From NCBI GenBank assembly GCA_019414545.1, contig DXLV01000009.1, forward strand, positions 1 to 14,102: a stretch of 14,102 nt of DNA. The letters run 5' to 3'. This DNA comes from Collinsella sp. (GTDB taxonomy: Bacteria > Actinomycetota > Coriobacteriia > Coriobacteriales > Coriobacteriaceae). Of this stretch, positions 1 through 7,383 are shown piece by piece. Under the pieces are notes generated by a model, which worked only from the letters and a program-made list of their open reading frames with translations, made no database searches and had not been told where the DNA came from. The translations under genes were made by a program, and so were the position numbers. Each line of letters opens with the position of its first letter. Positions within the stretch are counted from its first letter, which is position 1.

Positions 1-1
1 A

Positions 2-262
2 TCGTTGGGGCCAGGCCCGATTTTGCCTCTTGACAATGTCCTGCTCATATTAAAAAGGGAGAGCGAGATTGATATACGCCCTTACGCAAAGCTGATTTCT
101 TCTGTGACGTTATGGATGGGGCTGCTGTTTTTCTTGTGGGCGGTAGAGGGCTGGGTACGCGATTGGAATACCAGCGTTTTTGAAGTTTTGGTTCTACTTC
201 TGTTCAGCTTGGCCTCTTTGTCGTTCGTGCGGCTCGTTAGGTTTGTGTTTATGAGGCGATAG
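2..262 (+). CDS. Small two-helix membrane protein, partial at left edge
   Basis: The frame is open to the left edge, so the true start may lie outside the window; a TTG at position 5 is the first possible internal start. About 86 residues are visible, ending in a basic tail (MRR). Two hydrophobic stretches are apparent, about residues 30-51 and 58-82, separated by a short loop with W, R and D, so this is probably a two-pass inner-membrane protein or the C-terminal part of a larger one. Codon use is AT-rich (tta, ata, agg, ttt), unlike the G/C-ending codons of the later genes, which suggests acquired DNA. I do not recognise the family and assign no function. Confidence 0.5.
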   Translation, partial: SLGPGPILPLDNVLLILKRESEIDIRPYAKLISSVTLWMGLLFFLWAVEGWVRDWNTSVFEVLVLLLFSLASLSFVRLVRFVFMRR

Positions 263-287
263 CCAGCGGAAGTGGCTGGACGACAAA

Positions 288-587
288 ATGGACCAATGCA
301 GCCAATTGTCAATAGAATTTGATAGGCTTGGCTTAACAGATTTACTCGAGGGCATATCCGTGGCGGGGGATAGGTTCTATCTTGTTGAGCACTTATTTGC
401 ATCAGGCAAAGTAAACCAAGAGTATCGAAACGGTGCCCCCGGGCCCCGGGAGGGACTGCGGGGACGTTCGGCTAACTGCGGGTACGACCTATTTGCCCAA
501 TGTGTTCGGTTGAGATCGGAAATTAACCATCATGCGCCCCATAACGCTAGTCCAGCTTGGTGCCCGGTACCTGCGGCGCCTCTTTAA
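288..587 (+). CDS. Doubtful small ORF, unknown
   Basis: This is a 99-residue ORF 25 bases after the membrane-protein gene, with no clear ribosome binding site before its ATG. The first ~48 residues have plausible protein-like composition and the same AT-rich codon use as the preceding gene. The remainder crosses a GC-rich palindromic stretch near 433-450, turns low-complexity in character, and overlaps the convergent diguanylate cyclase gene by about 40 bases. It may be a decayed remnant of an accessory gene, or not coding at all. No domain is recognised. Confidence 0.2.
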   Translation: MDQCSQLSIEFDRLGLTDLLEGISVAGDRFYLVEHLFASGKVNQEYRNGAPGPREGLRGRSANCGYDLFAQCVRLRSEINHHAPHNASPAWCPVPAAPL

Positions 588-2076
588 TCAGCGCATTGAG
601 TTCGTTCAAAATGGAAACGGGCTGTCGGTCGACGGCGTCCAGATGAAGCGTCGCCACGCGAAGGGGCGGCTGATATTCAAATGAGCCAAGGAGCACGGGC
701 GATCCCAAGAACCGTTCGATTTCGTCTGCAACCGCGTCGGTCTCTTCGGGATCAAGCTCGTCAAAGAGCGCCACGAACATCGGTCCGGTCGAGCGGAACA
801 GACGACCCTTACCGCGCGAACAATCCATGAGGCAGGCGGCGCTCTCCGCCAAAACGCGGTCGCCTGCATCAAAGCCAAAGCGGGCATTGACCTGAGCGAT
901 ATCGTCGATTTTAATGGCGACCAAGCCCGCCTTGCGCGCGACGCGACGCATTTCGCCAATGGCGTTGACCAGGGCGTGGATGTCGCCCAGGCCGGTCACG
1001 GAATCGGTCGTATCTGCCAAGCTGCGGTTGATAATCATGCCCACGTACATGTTGGGCTCGGTATCGGTGCCGTCCAAGCGGTAGCCCGTGCAGTCGCAAA
1101 GCACGTATGCTTCGGTGGCATCCATCACGCGATACTGCATGTAGTGGAAGTGCCACGTACCGTTTATCACCATGTCGAGCTCGGCGCGTACGTTGTCGCG
1201 GTCCTCGGGGTGAACGCGGGCAAGCCACAAGTCGAGTGAGTTGTAGGGATGCTGGGAGGGCAGGTCAAAATCGCGTACGGCATTAACCGACCATTGTGAT
1301 TCGCCCGTATCGAGATTGAGGATAAACGGATAGCGCGTCTCGGAGCTCATAGAGATCGCTTGGAATACGCGGTCGTTGCACGGAAGCTGCTCGGCAATTG
1401 GGTGTGGCGGCGCGTCATTGTCTTTCGGTTGCTGCACACGATGCATAAGCTTATAGCGATACATCTTGCGATCGGCATCCATCGTCATCTGGCGACGCGT
1501 GTCGCCGGCAAGTGGATTGACGCGCGAGCAGCCAAAGCTAAAGCTAGCGATCATGGGCGCCTTGCCACCTGAGCTCGCCTCGATCAGCCCGGCACGTACC
1601 TGCTCCAAGCGCTGCTCGAGTTCAGTCTCGTTTGCAGAGAGCGAGATAAGCACAAACTCGTCTCCACCGATACGGAACAGCATCTCATCGTGCTCCATGG
1701 TTTCGGAGAGCGTGCGACAGATGCTCAGAATATAGCGATTGCCTTCGGCGTGGCCAAACCTATCATTGCAATGCTTGAGATGGTCGATGTCAATATAGGC
1801 GCAGGTGAAGGGGTCGCCTTTGCGCCAGAGCTGCTCGACGTGACGGTCGAGTCCGCCACGGTTGTCCAAGTTGGTGAGCGGATCGATATAGGCGTTGCAC
1901 TCAAGCAGCTGGCGCTCTTGTTGCAGGATGGCATGCGTCTTTTGCAGTTGCTCACCAACGGCGCGTAGCTCAGCAGGCAGCACGGAAACATCGAGTTCGG
2001 CGGTCGAGACACCATTCGCAAGTCGCTGAAGATAGGCAATAATCGATTGCTCGCCCAAGCGATATGACTCGTTCAT
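547..2076 (-). CDS. Diguanylate cyclase-like protein: GGDEF - PAS - degenerate GGDEF
   Basis: Predicted to make cyclic di-GMP from two GTP. The protein has 509 residues. Residues 36-62 look like a coiled-coil linker. A complete GGDEF domain follows, about 63-215, with YIDID metal-binding aspartates (95-99), KHCND and an intact GGDEF (137-141). The inhibitory RxxD I-site expected just before it is absent (EHDE at that place). Residues ~235-350 form a PAS-like sensor (WSVNAVRDF, RVHPEDR, YVLCDCTGYRLDG). Residues ~357-480 are a second GGDEF-like fold whose signature is replaced by STGPMF, so it is probably non-catalytic. No membrane segment or signal peptide is seen, so it should be cytoplasmic. 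The start at 2076 is chosen because GGAGG lies nine bases upstream; the longer ORF back to a TTG at 2103 lacks this. It follows a larger paralog on the same strand. Confidence 0.9.
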   Translation of the reverse strand: MNESYRLGEQSIIAYLQRLANGVSTAELDVSVLPAELRAVGEQLQKTHAILQQERQLLECNAYIDPLTNLDNRGGLDRHVEQLWRKGDPFTCAYIDIDHLKHCNDRFGHAEGNRYILSICRTLSETMEHDEMLFRIGGDEFVLISLSANETELEQRLEQVRAGLIEASSGGKAPMIASFSFGCSRVNPLAGDTRRQMTMDADRKMYRYKLMHRVQQPKDNDAPPHPIAEQLPCNDRVFQAISMSSETRYPFILNLDTGESQWSVNAVRDFDLPSQHPYNSLDLWLARVHPEDRDNVRAELDMVINGTWHFHYMQYRVMDATEAYVLCDCTGYRLDGTDTEPNMYVGMIINRSLADTTDSVTGLGDIHALVNAIGEMRRVARKAGLVAIKIDDIAQVNARFGFDAGDRVLAESAACLMDCSRGKGRLFRSTGPMFVALFDELDPEETDAVADEIERFLGSPVLLGSFEYQPPLRVATLHLDAVDRQPVSILNELNALIKEAPQVPGTKLD

Positions 2077-2114
2077 GATGAATAACCTCCTTGGGCAGAA
2101 CAACGGTTTGTATC

Positions 2115-2145
2115 ATATCCCCAATTCGGTTTGAATTGGGGATAT
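2115..2145. repeat. Perfect 13-bp hairpin between the two c-di-GMP genes
   Basis: ATATCCCCAATTC at 2115-2127 is exactly complementary to 2133-2145, with a five-base loop (ggttt on the plus strand). It sits between the stop of the GGDEF-EAL gene and the start of the GGDEF gene, about 25 bases upstream of the latter's ribosome binding site. No T-run follows on either strand, so it is not a typical intrinsic terminator. It could be an mRNA processing or stability stem, or a dyad-symmetric protein site. Confidence 0.8.
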
Positions 2146-2203
2146 AAGTTAGCTAATGGAGACAAATGTCCCCTTCGGCGGTGGTGTTTTGCGCGCGAGC
2201 GTA

Positions 2204-4921
2204 TTAGTTGTTTTTGCCACCATCGAGCAATGCCTCAAAATCATTCGCCGGCATGGGACGGTAGTAGAGGAAGCCCTGAGCGTAGCGGGCGCCCATTTGG
2301 CGTAGCATGTTCGCCTGCTCATTTGTCTCGACGCCTTCGACCACGACGGGCAGATGGAGCGACTGCGCCATCTCGAGCATCGATGACACGATCTGCGCGC
2401 TGCGGCCTTGATCGCGGTCGGTGGGCACAAAGGTGCGGTCGAGCTTGATGACGTCGACGTTGACGTTCTTGAGCATCGCGAGCGTGGACTGGCCGGTGCC
2501 AAAATCGTCCATATAGGTCGAAAAGCCGCGGGTGTGCAGGTCGGCTGTCAGTTTGTCCACGGCCTCGGACTCCCCCGTATAAGCCGTCTCGGTGATCTCG
2601 ATACGCATGAGCTCGGGCGGTAGGTTGTATTGGGCGGCGAGCGCCCCCATATGTTCGGCAACGTCGCAGGCAAGGATATCCACGCGCGATACATTAAGCG
2701 AGACCGGAACCACGCGAAGTCCTCGATCGATGCGCTCGCGCAGCCACGAGGCGACGCCCTGCCAAATGTACTTGTCGAGCGTCACCACAAAGCCGCTTTC
2801 CTCGAGTGCGGGGATAAACGTTGCGGGCGAAATGAGAGAGCCGTCTTTGTCGATCCAGCGTGTGAGCGCCTCGGCGCCAATGATCTCGCCGGTTTCCATA
2901 TCAACCAGTGGCTGCAGGTAGTAGGTGATGCGGTCGTTTGAGAGCGCATACTGGAACTCGGTGAGGGTGCGGTGAAACGCAACCTCGCGCTTGTATTCCT
3001 CGGGGCGAAAGACGGCAATGCGATCCTTAAAGTCGTTTTTCGCGCGCCGATTGGTAAACATGGCCTTGGCCTGTGCATCGATGGTGATTTCCTCGTTGGA
3101 GTCGATGGGGTAGACACCCATGGACGGCCAGAAACCTACGCCGTTATCATGCTTGGCCACGGCCTCGCGAACGCGGTTATAGATTTTATGGACGGTGTCG
3201 TGCTCAAAGGGGATGAGTACGCAAAAGTCATCTTGGCCCCAGTATCCTGCGACGCCCATGTCGGCATTCTCGATGTCCTTGAGGACCGTGCCCACATCGG
3301 CGAGCATGCGGTCGCCCTCGGCCTGTCCGTGCCATTCGTTGAACAGCCGCATGTGTCCCATGTCGACGGTGGCGATACACCAAGCGCCGTCACGCCTTGT
3401 CTGGAGAAATGCGTTGGCGCGTCGCATAAACTCGCTGGGTCGATAGAGGCCCGTGAGCGTATCGATGCGTTCGGCGACGGCGCTTTTGCGCTCAATCTCA
3501 GGTATGGGAAGGCTGTCGTTGGGAACAAGCCCGCCGGCCGCACGAAGACGACGGTCGAGTTCGCCTAAAACAGCGGTCGCTTGATTGATTAAGCGCTCGT
3601 AAAAGGCCGGAACGACGAGGCAGACGGGGGTAATGGTATCGCCCGCGATTTGAACAGGAGCGAAAACGGCTTCTTTAAGATGATGGGTCAGTTGCTCGAA
3701 TGCCTCGTGGCCCAACTCGTTGCTAAGCACGACGAACTGGGCGTTTCGTGAGCGGAAGACGCGACTCCTGCCGCGGGTGATCGACAACATGCGGCCTGCG
3801 TATTCGGCGAGCATGTTGTCGACAGCCTCGGCCCCATAGAGCTCATTGAGCTTTGCCGTGCCGCGAACGCGGACCGCTATAAGCCCCGTCTCGCAACGGT
3901 CGCGACGGCAAGCATCGATAGCGTTGATCAGCATGCGCTGCGTTCCGAGGCCCGTAGCGGCGTCGACGGTTTCGGCAAGCGAGTGGTTGACGAGCTCGCC
4001 GACATAGAGCGAGGGGGTATTTCCGTCGCCGTCGATACGAAACCCGCGAGCGCGGCAAAGGACGTAGTCGCCCGCGGCATTGCGCATACGGTACTGCATG
4101 ACGCGGCGGTGTTTGGAGCCGTTGTAGATTTGGTCGATATCGCTGGTATAGGCCTCAAGGTCATCGGGATGGACACGCGTTTTCCAGTAATCGTGGCAGT
4201 TGTCGATATGCTCGGAAGGAAGAGCGAGGTCGCGCAAGGCGCCTTGTGACCAAAGGGTGCGATGCTTGTCCAAGTTCTCGATAAAGCAATAACGGCCTTC
4301 GTTGAGCATCGAAAAGGCATCGAAAACGCGGTCACTTATTTCGAAGTCGTCGGCGTGGACTTGCACGATATTGCGTCGATCAAGGTGCATGGCATGGCGC
4401 AGCTTGTAGTCGTACATGCGATGGTCGGCATCGAGTGTCATGCGATTGGAGGCTTCGCCCAGGGCGGGGTCGGCGTGTGCCACTCCGTAGCTAAACGAGT
4501 GGGGCATCTCGGAATCGTTGTTCTTGAGCAGGACCGTTCGGCAGTGTTCCAGACGTTCGGCGAGGTCGTCCTCGGTCGCAATCGTAGATAGGATGGCAAA
4601 CTCGTCGCCGCCTATGCGAAACGCCGCCTCGTCCACTTTCATATACAGTTTGAGATAGAGGCTTACCTGCAAGATATAGCGGTTGCCCTCGTCATGGCCA
4701 AAGACGTCGTTGCAGTGCTTAAGGTTATCGATATCGATGAACGCCATAGTAACGGGGGTATCCTGGTCCCAGAGTTCCTCGAGGGAGCGGGCAAAGCCGC
4801 CGCGGTTGCCAAGCCCGGTAAGCTGGTCGGTAAAGGCGGTCCTGATCAGATCGTCCTGACGCTCCAGAAGGTCACGGATGGTCTTTTCGAGCGTTTCGGT
4901 ATTATTGCTGGCGTTATCCAT
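2204..4921 (-). CDS. Dual GGDEF/EAL c-di-GMP protein: GGDEF - PAS - two degenerate GGDEF - EAL
   Basis: Predicted to make and/or hydrolyse cyclic di-GMP. The protein has 905 residues from the chosen ATG. Domain order: GGDEF ~30-185 with FIDID (61-65) and intact GGDEF (104-108); PAS-like ~205-315; degenerate GGDEF ~320-440 (SRNAQF at the signature); degenerate GGDEF ~485-635 (WGQDDF, 561-566); EAL ~650-898. The EAL domain keeps its expected catalytic set: EALTRW (684-689), N743, E775, DDFG (805-808), K826, EGVE (862-865) and QGF (882-884), so phosphodiesterase activity is expected. The I-site RxxD is missing from the first GGDEF. No membrane segment is seen. Its first ~450 residues parallel the whole downstream paralog. 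A GTG at 4978 would add 19 residues; neither start has a strong ribosome binding site, so the N terminus is uncertain. Confidence 0.9.
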   Translation of the reverse strand: MDNASNNTETLEKTIRDLLERQDDLIRTAFTDQLTGLGNRGGFARSLEELWDQDTPVTMAFIDIDNLKHCNDVFGHDEGNRYILQVSLYLKLYMKVDEAAFRIGGDEFAILSTIATEDDLAERLEHCRTVLLKNNDSEMPHSFSYGVAHADPALGEASNRMTLDADHRMYDYKLRHAMHLDRRNIVQVHADDFEISDRVFDAFSMLNEGRYCFIENLDKHRTLWSQGALRDLALPSEHIDNCHDYWKTRVHPDDLEAYTSDIDQIYNGSKHRRVMQYRMRNAAGDYVLCRARGFRIDGDGNTPSLYVGELVNHSLAETVDAATGLGTQRMLINAIDACRRDRCETGLIAVRVRGTAKLNELYGAEAVDNMLAEYAGRMLSITRGRSRVFRSRNAQFVVLSNELGHEAFEQLTHHLKEAVFAPVQIAGDTITPVCLVVPAFYERLINQATAVLGELDRRLRAAGGLVPNDSLPIPEIERKSAVAERIDTLTGLYRPSEFMRRANAFLQTRRDGAWCIATVDMGHMRLFNEWHGQAEGDRMLADVGTVLKDIENADMGVAGYWGQDDFCVLIPFEHDTVHKIYNRVREAVAKHDNGVGFWPSMGVYPIDSNEEITIDAQAKAMFTNRRAKNDFKDRIAVFRPEEYKREVAFHRTLTEFQYALSNDRITYYLQPLVDMETGEIIGAEALTRWIDKDGSLISPATFIPALEESGFVVTLDKYIWQGVASWLRERIDRGLRVVPVSLNVSRVDILACDVAEHMGALAAQYNLPPELMRIEITETAYTGESEAVDKLTADLHTRGFSTYMDDFGTGQSTLAMLKNVNVDVIKLDRTFVPTDRDQGRSAQIVSSMLEMAQSLHLPVVVEGVETNEQANMLRQMGARYAQGFLYYRPMPANDFEALLDGGKNN

Positions 4922-5068
4922 ACTGTAAGCGGCTTTCTGAGGTCGGGGCGGATTGCGTCGGGCGAGCTCGTTGTGCACATGCGTTGCTGCTCAACGCCTT
5001 GCGTGTTTCCAAGCCCCCGCCTTGCTGCGTCGTTGGGTTTATTTGTCGGTTCGTGCTCTCGGCTGATA

Positions 5069-5081
5069 ACTACTGAGTAGT
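5069..5081. promoter_or_regulatory. Dyad ACTACTgAGTAGT in the divergent promoter region
   Basis: This is a perfect 6-bp inverted repeat around a central G, in the ~320-base stretch between the divergent GGDEF-EAL and phospholipase genes. It overlaps the possible minus-strand -10 box. The position suits a repressor or activator site, but no regulator gene is adjacent. Confidence 0.35.
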
Positions 5082-5084
5082 ATA
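5079..5084 (-). promoter_or_regulatory. Possible -10 box for the GGDEF-EAL gene
   Basis: The minus strand reads TATACT here, about 158 bases upstream of the ATG at 4921. It overlaps one arm of the dyad ACTACT-g-AGTAGT (5069-5081). No good -35 hexamer is seen 16-18 bases upstream. Between this box and the gene I see no further gene or recognised riboswitch; a short hairpin (GCGTTG/CAACGC, near 4981-4997) lies in the putative leader. Confidence 0.25.
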
Positions 5085-5198
5085 AACAAGTGTATGGAAT
5101 TATGTAGGGGTGCCCATGTTGCGGGCGGCCATTATTCGCCAAACGGTAACGCGACGATGTTCGATGAAAATGCGACTGAGACGATATTTGTTGATGGG

Positions 5199-5222
5199 TA
5201 TACTTGTTCCGTTTTAAAACGC
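5199..5222 (+). promoter_or_regulatory. Possible promoter and operator of the phospholipase gene
   Basis: TATACT at 5199-5204 is a good -10 match, 37 bases before the ATG at 5241. It is followed at once by the perfect palindrome CGTTTTAAAACG (5210-5221). A second, outer arm pair GTTCC (5206-5210) / GGAAC (5224-5228) encloses most of it. The dyad would cover the expected transcription start, as an operator often does. The -35 region is poor. Confidence 0.3.
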
Positions 5223-5240
5223 AGGAACGGAGATGGTCGC

Positions 5241-6110
5241 ATGGCACAGTCAAATATGACGCGCACGGTGGGGCTGGCGCTCGAGGGAGGCGGCTACCGC
5301 GGTATGTATACGGCGGGCGTGCTCGACGTTTGGATGGAGCACGGTTTGACCTGCGACCATATGGTGGGCGTCTCGGCGGGCGCGGCATTTGGCTACAACT
5401 TTAAATCGCGCCAGATCGGCCGCGCCATTCGCTATAACAAGGCCTATTGCGCCGACAAACGCTATGCGAGCGTGACCAGCTGGCTGCGAACCGGCGATAT
5501 GTTCAATGCCGATTTTGCCTATCACGAGGTGCCCATCGAGCGCGATCCCATCGACCTGGAGGCGTATCGCGCCTGCCCCATGCGGTTTACGTGCGTGTGT
5601 ACCGATATCGAGACGGGCAAGGCCGTCTACCACGACCTGCCCTATGGCGACGAGCGGGATATCGAGTGGATCCGGGCATCGTCGGCGATTCCCGTGGCGA
5701 CGCGTCCCGTTGCTATTGACGGGCATAAGTATCTGGATGGTGGCGTGGCCGATTCTATTCCCAGTGCATGGCTGTTTGCGCAGGGGTATGACCGCAATAT
5801 CGTGGTGCTCACGCAGCCGGCGGGCTTTGTGAAGCAGCCCAACAGCGTGATGCCCATGCTGCGTCGCGTGTTCCGTCACTATCCGGAGTTTGTCGCAGCG
5901 CTTGAGCATCGGCATGAGGTCTACAATGCCACGCTCGATGACCTGGCACGTCGCGAGGCTGCCGGCGAGATCTTTGTGGTGCGGCCGAGCGAATCGGTGA
6001 AGGTGCCGTCGCTGTGTCGCGAGCCCGATGAACTTGAACGCATCTACCAGATTGGTCGCCGCGATGCGGAGGCGACCTTGCCGGCGTTGGAATCGTATCT
6101 GGCGGGGTAG
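5241..6110 (+). CDS. Patatin-like phospholipase family protein (RssA/YjjU type)
   Basis: Predicted serine acyl hydrolase of the bacterial patatin family, acting on phospholipid or other acyl esters in the cytoplasm or at the membrane. The protein has 289 residues. Visible motifs are the oxyanion-hole loop GGGYRG (16-21), the nucleophile elbow GVSAG (Ser45) and the DGG motif with the catalytic Asp166, a complete Ser-Asp dyad. There is no signal peptide. The start at 5241 is chosen because GGAG lies eight bases upstream and the homologous part begins within ten residues; an in-frame ATG at 5094 would add 49 residues of unlikely composition. The gene stands alone, divergent from the GGDEF-EAL gene and convergent with thiE. 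The physiological substrate cannot be read from the sequence. Confidence 0.9.
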   Translation: MAQSNMTRTVGLALEGGGYRGMYTAGVLDVWMEHGLTCDHMVGVSAGAAFGYNFKSRQIGRAIRYNKAYCADKRYASVTSWLRTGDMFNADFAYHEVPIERDPIDLEAYRACPMRFTCVCTDIETGKAVYHDLPYGDERDIEWIRASSAIPVATRPVAIDGHKYLDGGVADSIPSAWLFAQGYDRNIVVLTQPAGFVKQPNSVMPMLRRVFRHYPEFVAALEHRHEVYNATLDDLARREAAGEIFVVRPSESVKVPSLCREPDELERIYQIGRRDAEATLPALESYLAG

Positions 6111-6132
6111 GGCAAGCTGCCGTGGACTCGGC

Positions 6133-6303
6133 GGAAAGCGCGTCCCAGAATGAGCGCTCAGAACGGGTTACAGTTTCCCAAGCGGCGGGGTTTCGGAAAG
6201 TACGTCCCGGAATATGCGTTCAGACTGGGATGCGGTTTCTCGTTGAGCCTCTATATGGAAAGCGCATCCCGGAATGGAGGTCCAAACTGGGATGCGCTTT
6301 CCG
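6133..6303. repeat. Three 47-base hairpin repeats at an exact 62-base period
   Basis: Copies start at 6133, 6195 and 6257. Each begins GGAAAG, then YRCRTCCC, RGAAT, and ends with a G-rich arm leading to TTTC or TTTCC. Copy 3 is a perfect 14-bp inverted repeat (6257-6270 with 6289-6302, loop 18 bases). Copies 1 and 2 are decayed, with partly mismatched stems. The array fills most of the gap between the convergent phospholipase and thiE genes. It resembles a REP/BIME-type intergenic array. The stems lack a long T-run, though they may still help end transcription from both sides. Confidence 0.85.
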
Positions 6304-6346
6304 CTATTGAAGATATGAGGCTGCGAATCAGCTGTTCGGCCTATGC

Positions 6347-7042
6347 CTATGCCTGCTGCCAGGTGTCGACGAGCTCCTTGGCCGCGGCGTAGGGATCATC
6401 GGCGCTGCAGACGGCGCTCACCACAAAGAAGCCGTCGACGCCGGTGGCCTTAAGCTGCGGCAGGTCGGCCGTCTTGACGCCGCCGCCCACCACGATGGGC
6501 ACGGGGCTTGCCGCGTGGAGTGCGGCCAGGTCCTCAAAGCTCTTGGTGATGATGGAGCCGTCGGCCGCGCGTCCGCAGTCGCGCTTGGTCTCGGTCTCGT
6601 GGAGCGGGCCGATGCCAAGGTAGTCGACCAAACTCATGTCGGCGGTCTTGACGTACTCGAGCATCTCCTCGCAACGGGCCGAAAGGCCCACGATGGCATC
6701 GGGGCCCAAAAGTTTGCGGCAGACCTCGACGGGAATATCGCTCTGGCCCACGTGCACGCCGTCGACAGCAATGCCCTGCTCGCGCGCGGCGAGTACGCAG
6801 TCCAGGCGGTCGTCGATCAGCAAAGCGACCTGACCGGTCTTGCCAGCCTGTGCGATTGCCTGCGCGGCGTCGCCGGTCAGCGCGATGATCTCGCGGGCGC
6901 TTGCCACCTTGGAGCGCACCTGGATGCAGGTAAAGCCGGCATCGAGTGCCTGGGCCACCACATCGCCCACGGGGCGCCCGAGCGTGTTTTCGGGGCCGAG
7001 TACCAGATAGGCCGAGATATCAAGGTTGTCGCGGATGCTCAT
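6347..7042 (-). CDS. thiE: Thiamine phosphate synthase ThiE
   Basis: Joins hydroxymethylpyrimidine diphosphate and thiazole phosphate to give thiamine monophosphate (cytoplasmic). The protein has 231 residues, usual for the family. It is a TIM-barrel protein with QVRSK (41-45) in place of the usual QLREK, IDDRLD (76-81), the signature GVHVGQSD (95-102), VGLSA (118-122), GIGPLHETETK (143-153) for pyrophosphate binding, and the phosphate-binding VVGGGV (184-189). The start at 7042 has GGAGG seven bases upstream, and its ATG overlaps the stop of the preceding gene (ATGA), implying translational coupling. The open frame continues upstream, but that extension is the antisense-like frame of the neighbouring gene and is rejected. 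It is the last gene of the riboswitch-controlled operon. Confidence 0.95.
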   Translation of the reverse strand: MSIRDNLDISAYLVLGPENTLGRPVGDVVAQALDAGFTCIQVRSKVASAREIIALTGDAAQAIAQAGKTGQVALLIDDRLDCVLAAREQGIAVDGVHVGQSDIPVEVCRKLLGPDAIVGLSARCEEMLEYVKTADMSLVDYLGIGPLHETETKRDCGRAADGSIITKSFEDLAALHAASPVPIVVGGGVKTADLPQLKATGVDGFFVVSAVCSADDPYAAAKELVDTWQQA

Positions 7043-7380
7043 CGTGCTTCCTCCTGCTTTTTGATCTGTGCTTCCATGCGCTCGAGTTTGCCGGTCATGG
7101 TGTCGGTAAATCCGGGTCGAATATCGGCTTTGAGCACAACTTCGGTGCGGATGCCCTTGCTCGCCAACACAAAGGTCGCGTCGCGCACGACCTGCATGAC
7201 CTCGTCCCAGTCGCCCTCGATCTCGGTGAACATCGAGGTGGTGCGGTTGGGAAGGCCGCTCTCGCGAATGACGCGCACGACCTCGGCGACCTCGGCGGAC
7301 AGCTCGTCGCCGGTGCCGCATGGGGCGATGGCCACGGCGACGAGCGTGTTCATGCCGGCATTGGTTGCGGGTTCGGACAT
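7039..7380 (-). CDS. MTH1187-family thiamine-binding protein
   Basis: A small protein of 113 residues of the MTH1187/YqgV family (formerly DUF77), whose members are known to bind thiamine or its pyrimidine part and form ferredoxin-like oligomers. Visible family features are VAVAIAPCGTGDELS (14-28), the SMFTEIEGDWDEVM segment (49-62) and a C-terminal basic helix. The start at 7380 has GGAGG eight bases upstream. The internal Met at 7353 lacks a ribosome binding site, although it begins nearer the conserved core. The gene lies 3 bases after thiM and overlaps thiE by four bases, so it is co-expressed under the TPP riboswitch. Its role, perhaps buffering or delivery of thiamine precursors, is inferred. 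Confidence 0.85.
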   Translation of the reverse strand: MSEPATNAGMNTLVAVAIAPCGTGDELSAEVAEVVRVIRESGLPNRTTSMFTEIEGDWDEVMQVVRDATFVLASKGIRTEVVLKADIRPGFTDTMTGKLERMEAQIKKQEEAR

Positions 7381-7383
7381 GGC

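Noticed and set aside
433..450. GC-rich palindromic stretch (CCCGGGCCCCGGG) as terminator for the GGDEF gene
   Set aside because: No T-run follows on the minus strand, and the stem-loops possible are very short.
911..1228. Open frames antisense or in shifted frame to the GGDEF genes, including a ~200-residue frame at 2972-3568
   Set aside because: They lie inside well-supported genes and have the composition expected of shadow frames in GC-rich coding sequence.
4922..5080. Possible c-di-GMP (GEMM) riboswitch upstream of the GGDEF-EAL gene
   Set aside because: The leader has a short hairpin and a GCAAGGC stretch, but the conserved GEMM blocks in correct order and spacing are not present.
5094..5240. 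N-terminal extension of the phospholipase from an ATG at 5094
   Set aside because: The extension has no family similarity, covers the likely promoter and operator, and the ATG at 5241 has a good ribosome binding site and begins right at the conserved domain.
6151..6160. TGAGCGCTCA in repeat copy 1, shared with the palindrome at 10468-10477
   Set aside because: A ten-base self-complementary match, not conserved in the other two repeat copies; chance is sufficient explanation.
7043..7321. Upstream extension of the thiE frame
   Set aside because: It overlaps the thiamine-binding protein gene out of frame, is arginine/histidine-rich shadow sequence, and the ATG at 7042 has a strong ribosome binding site.
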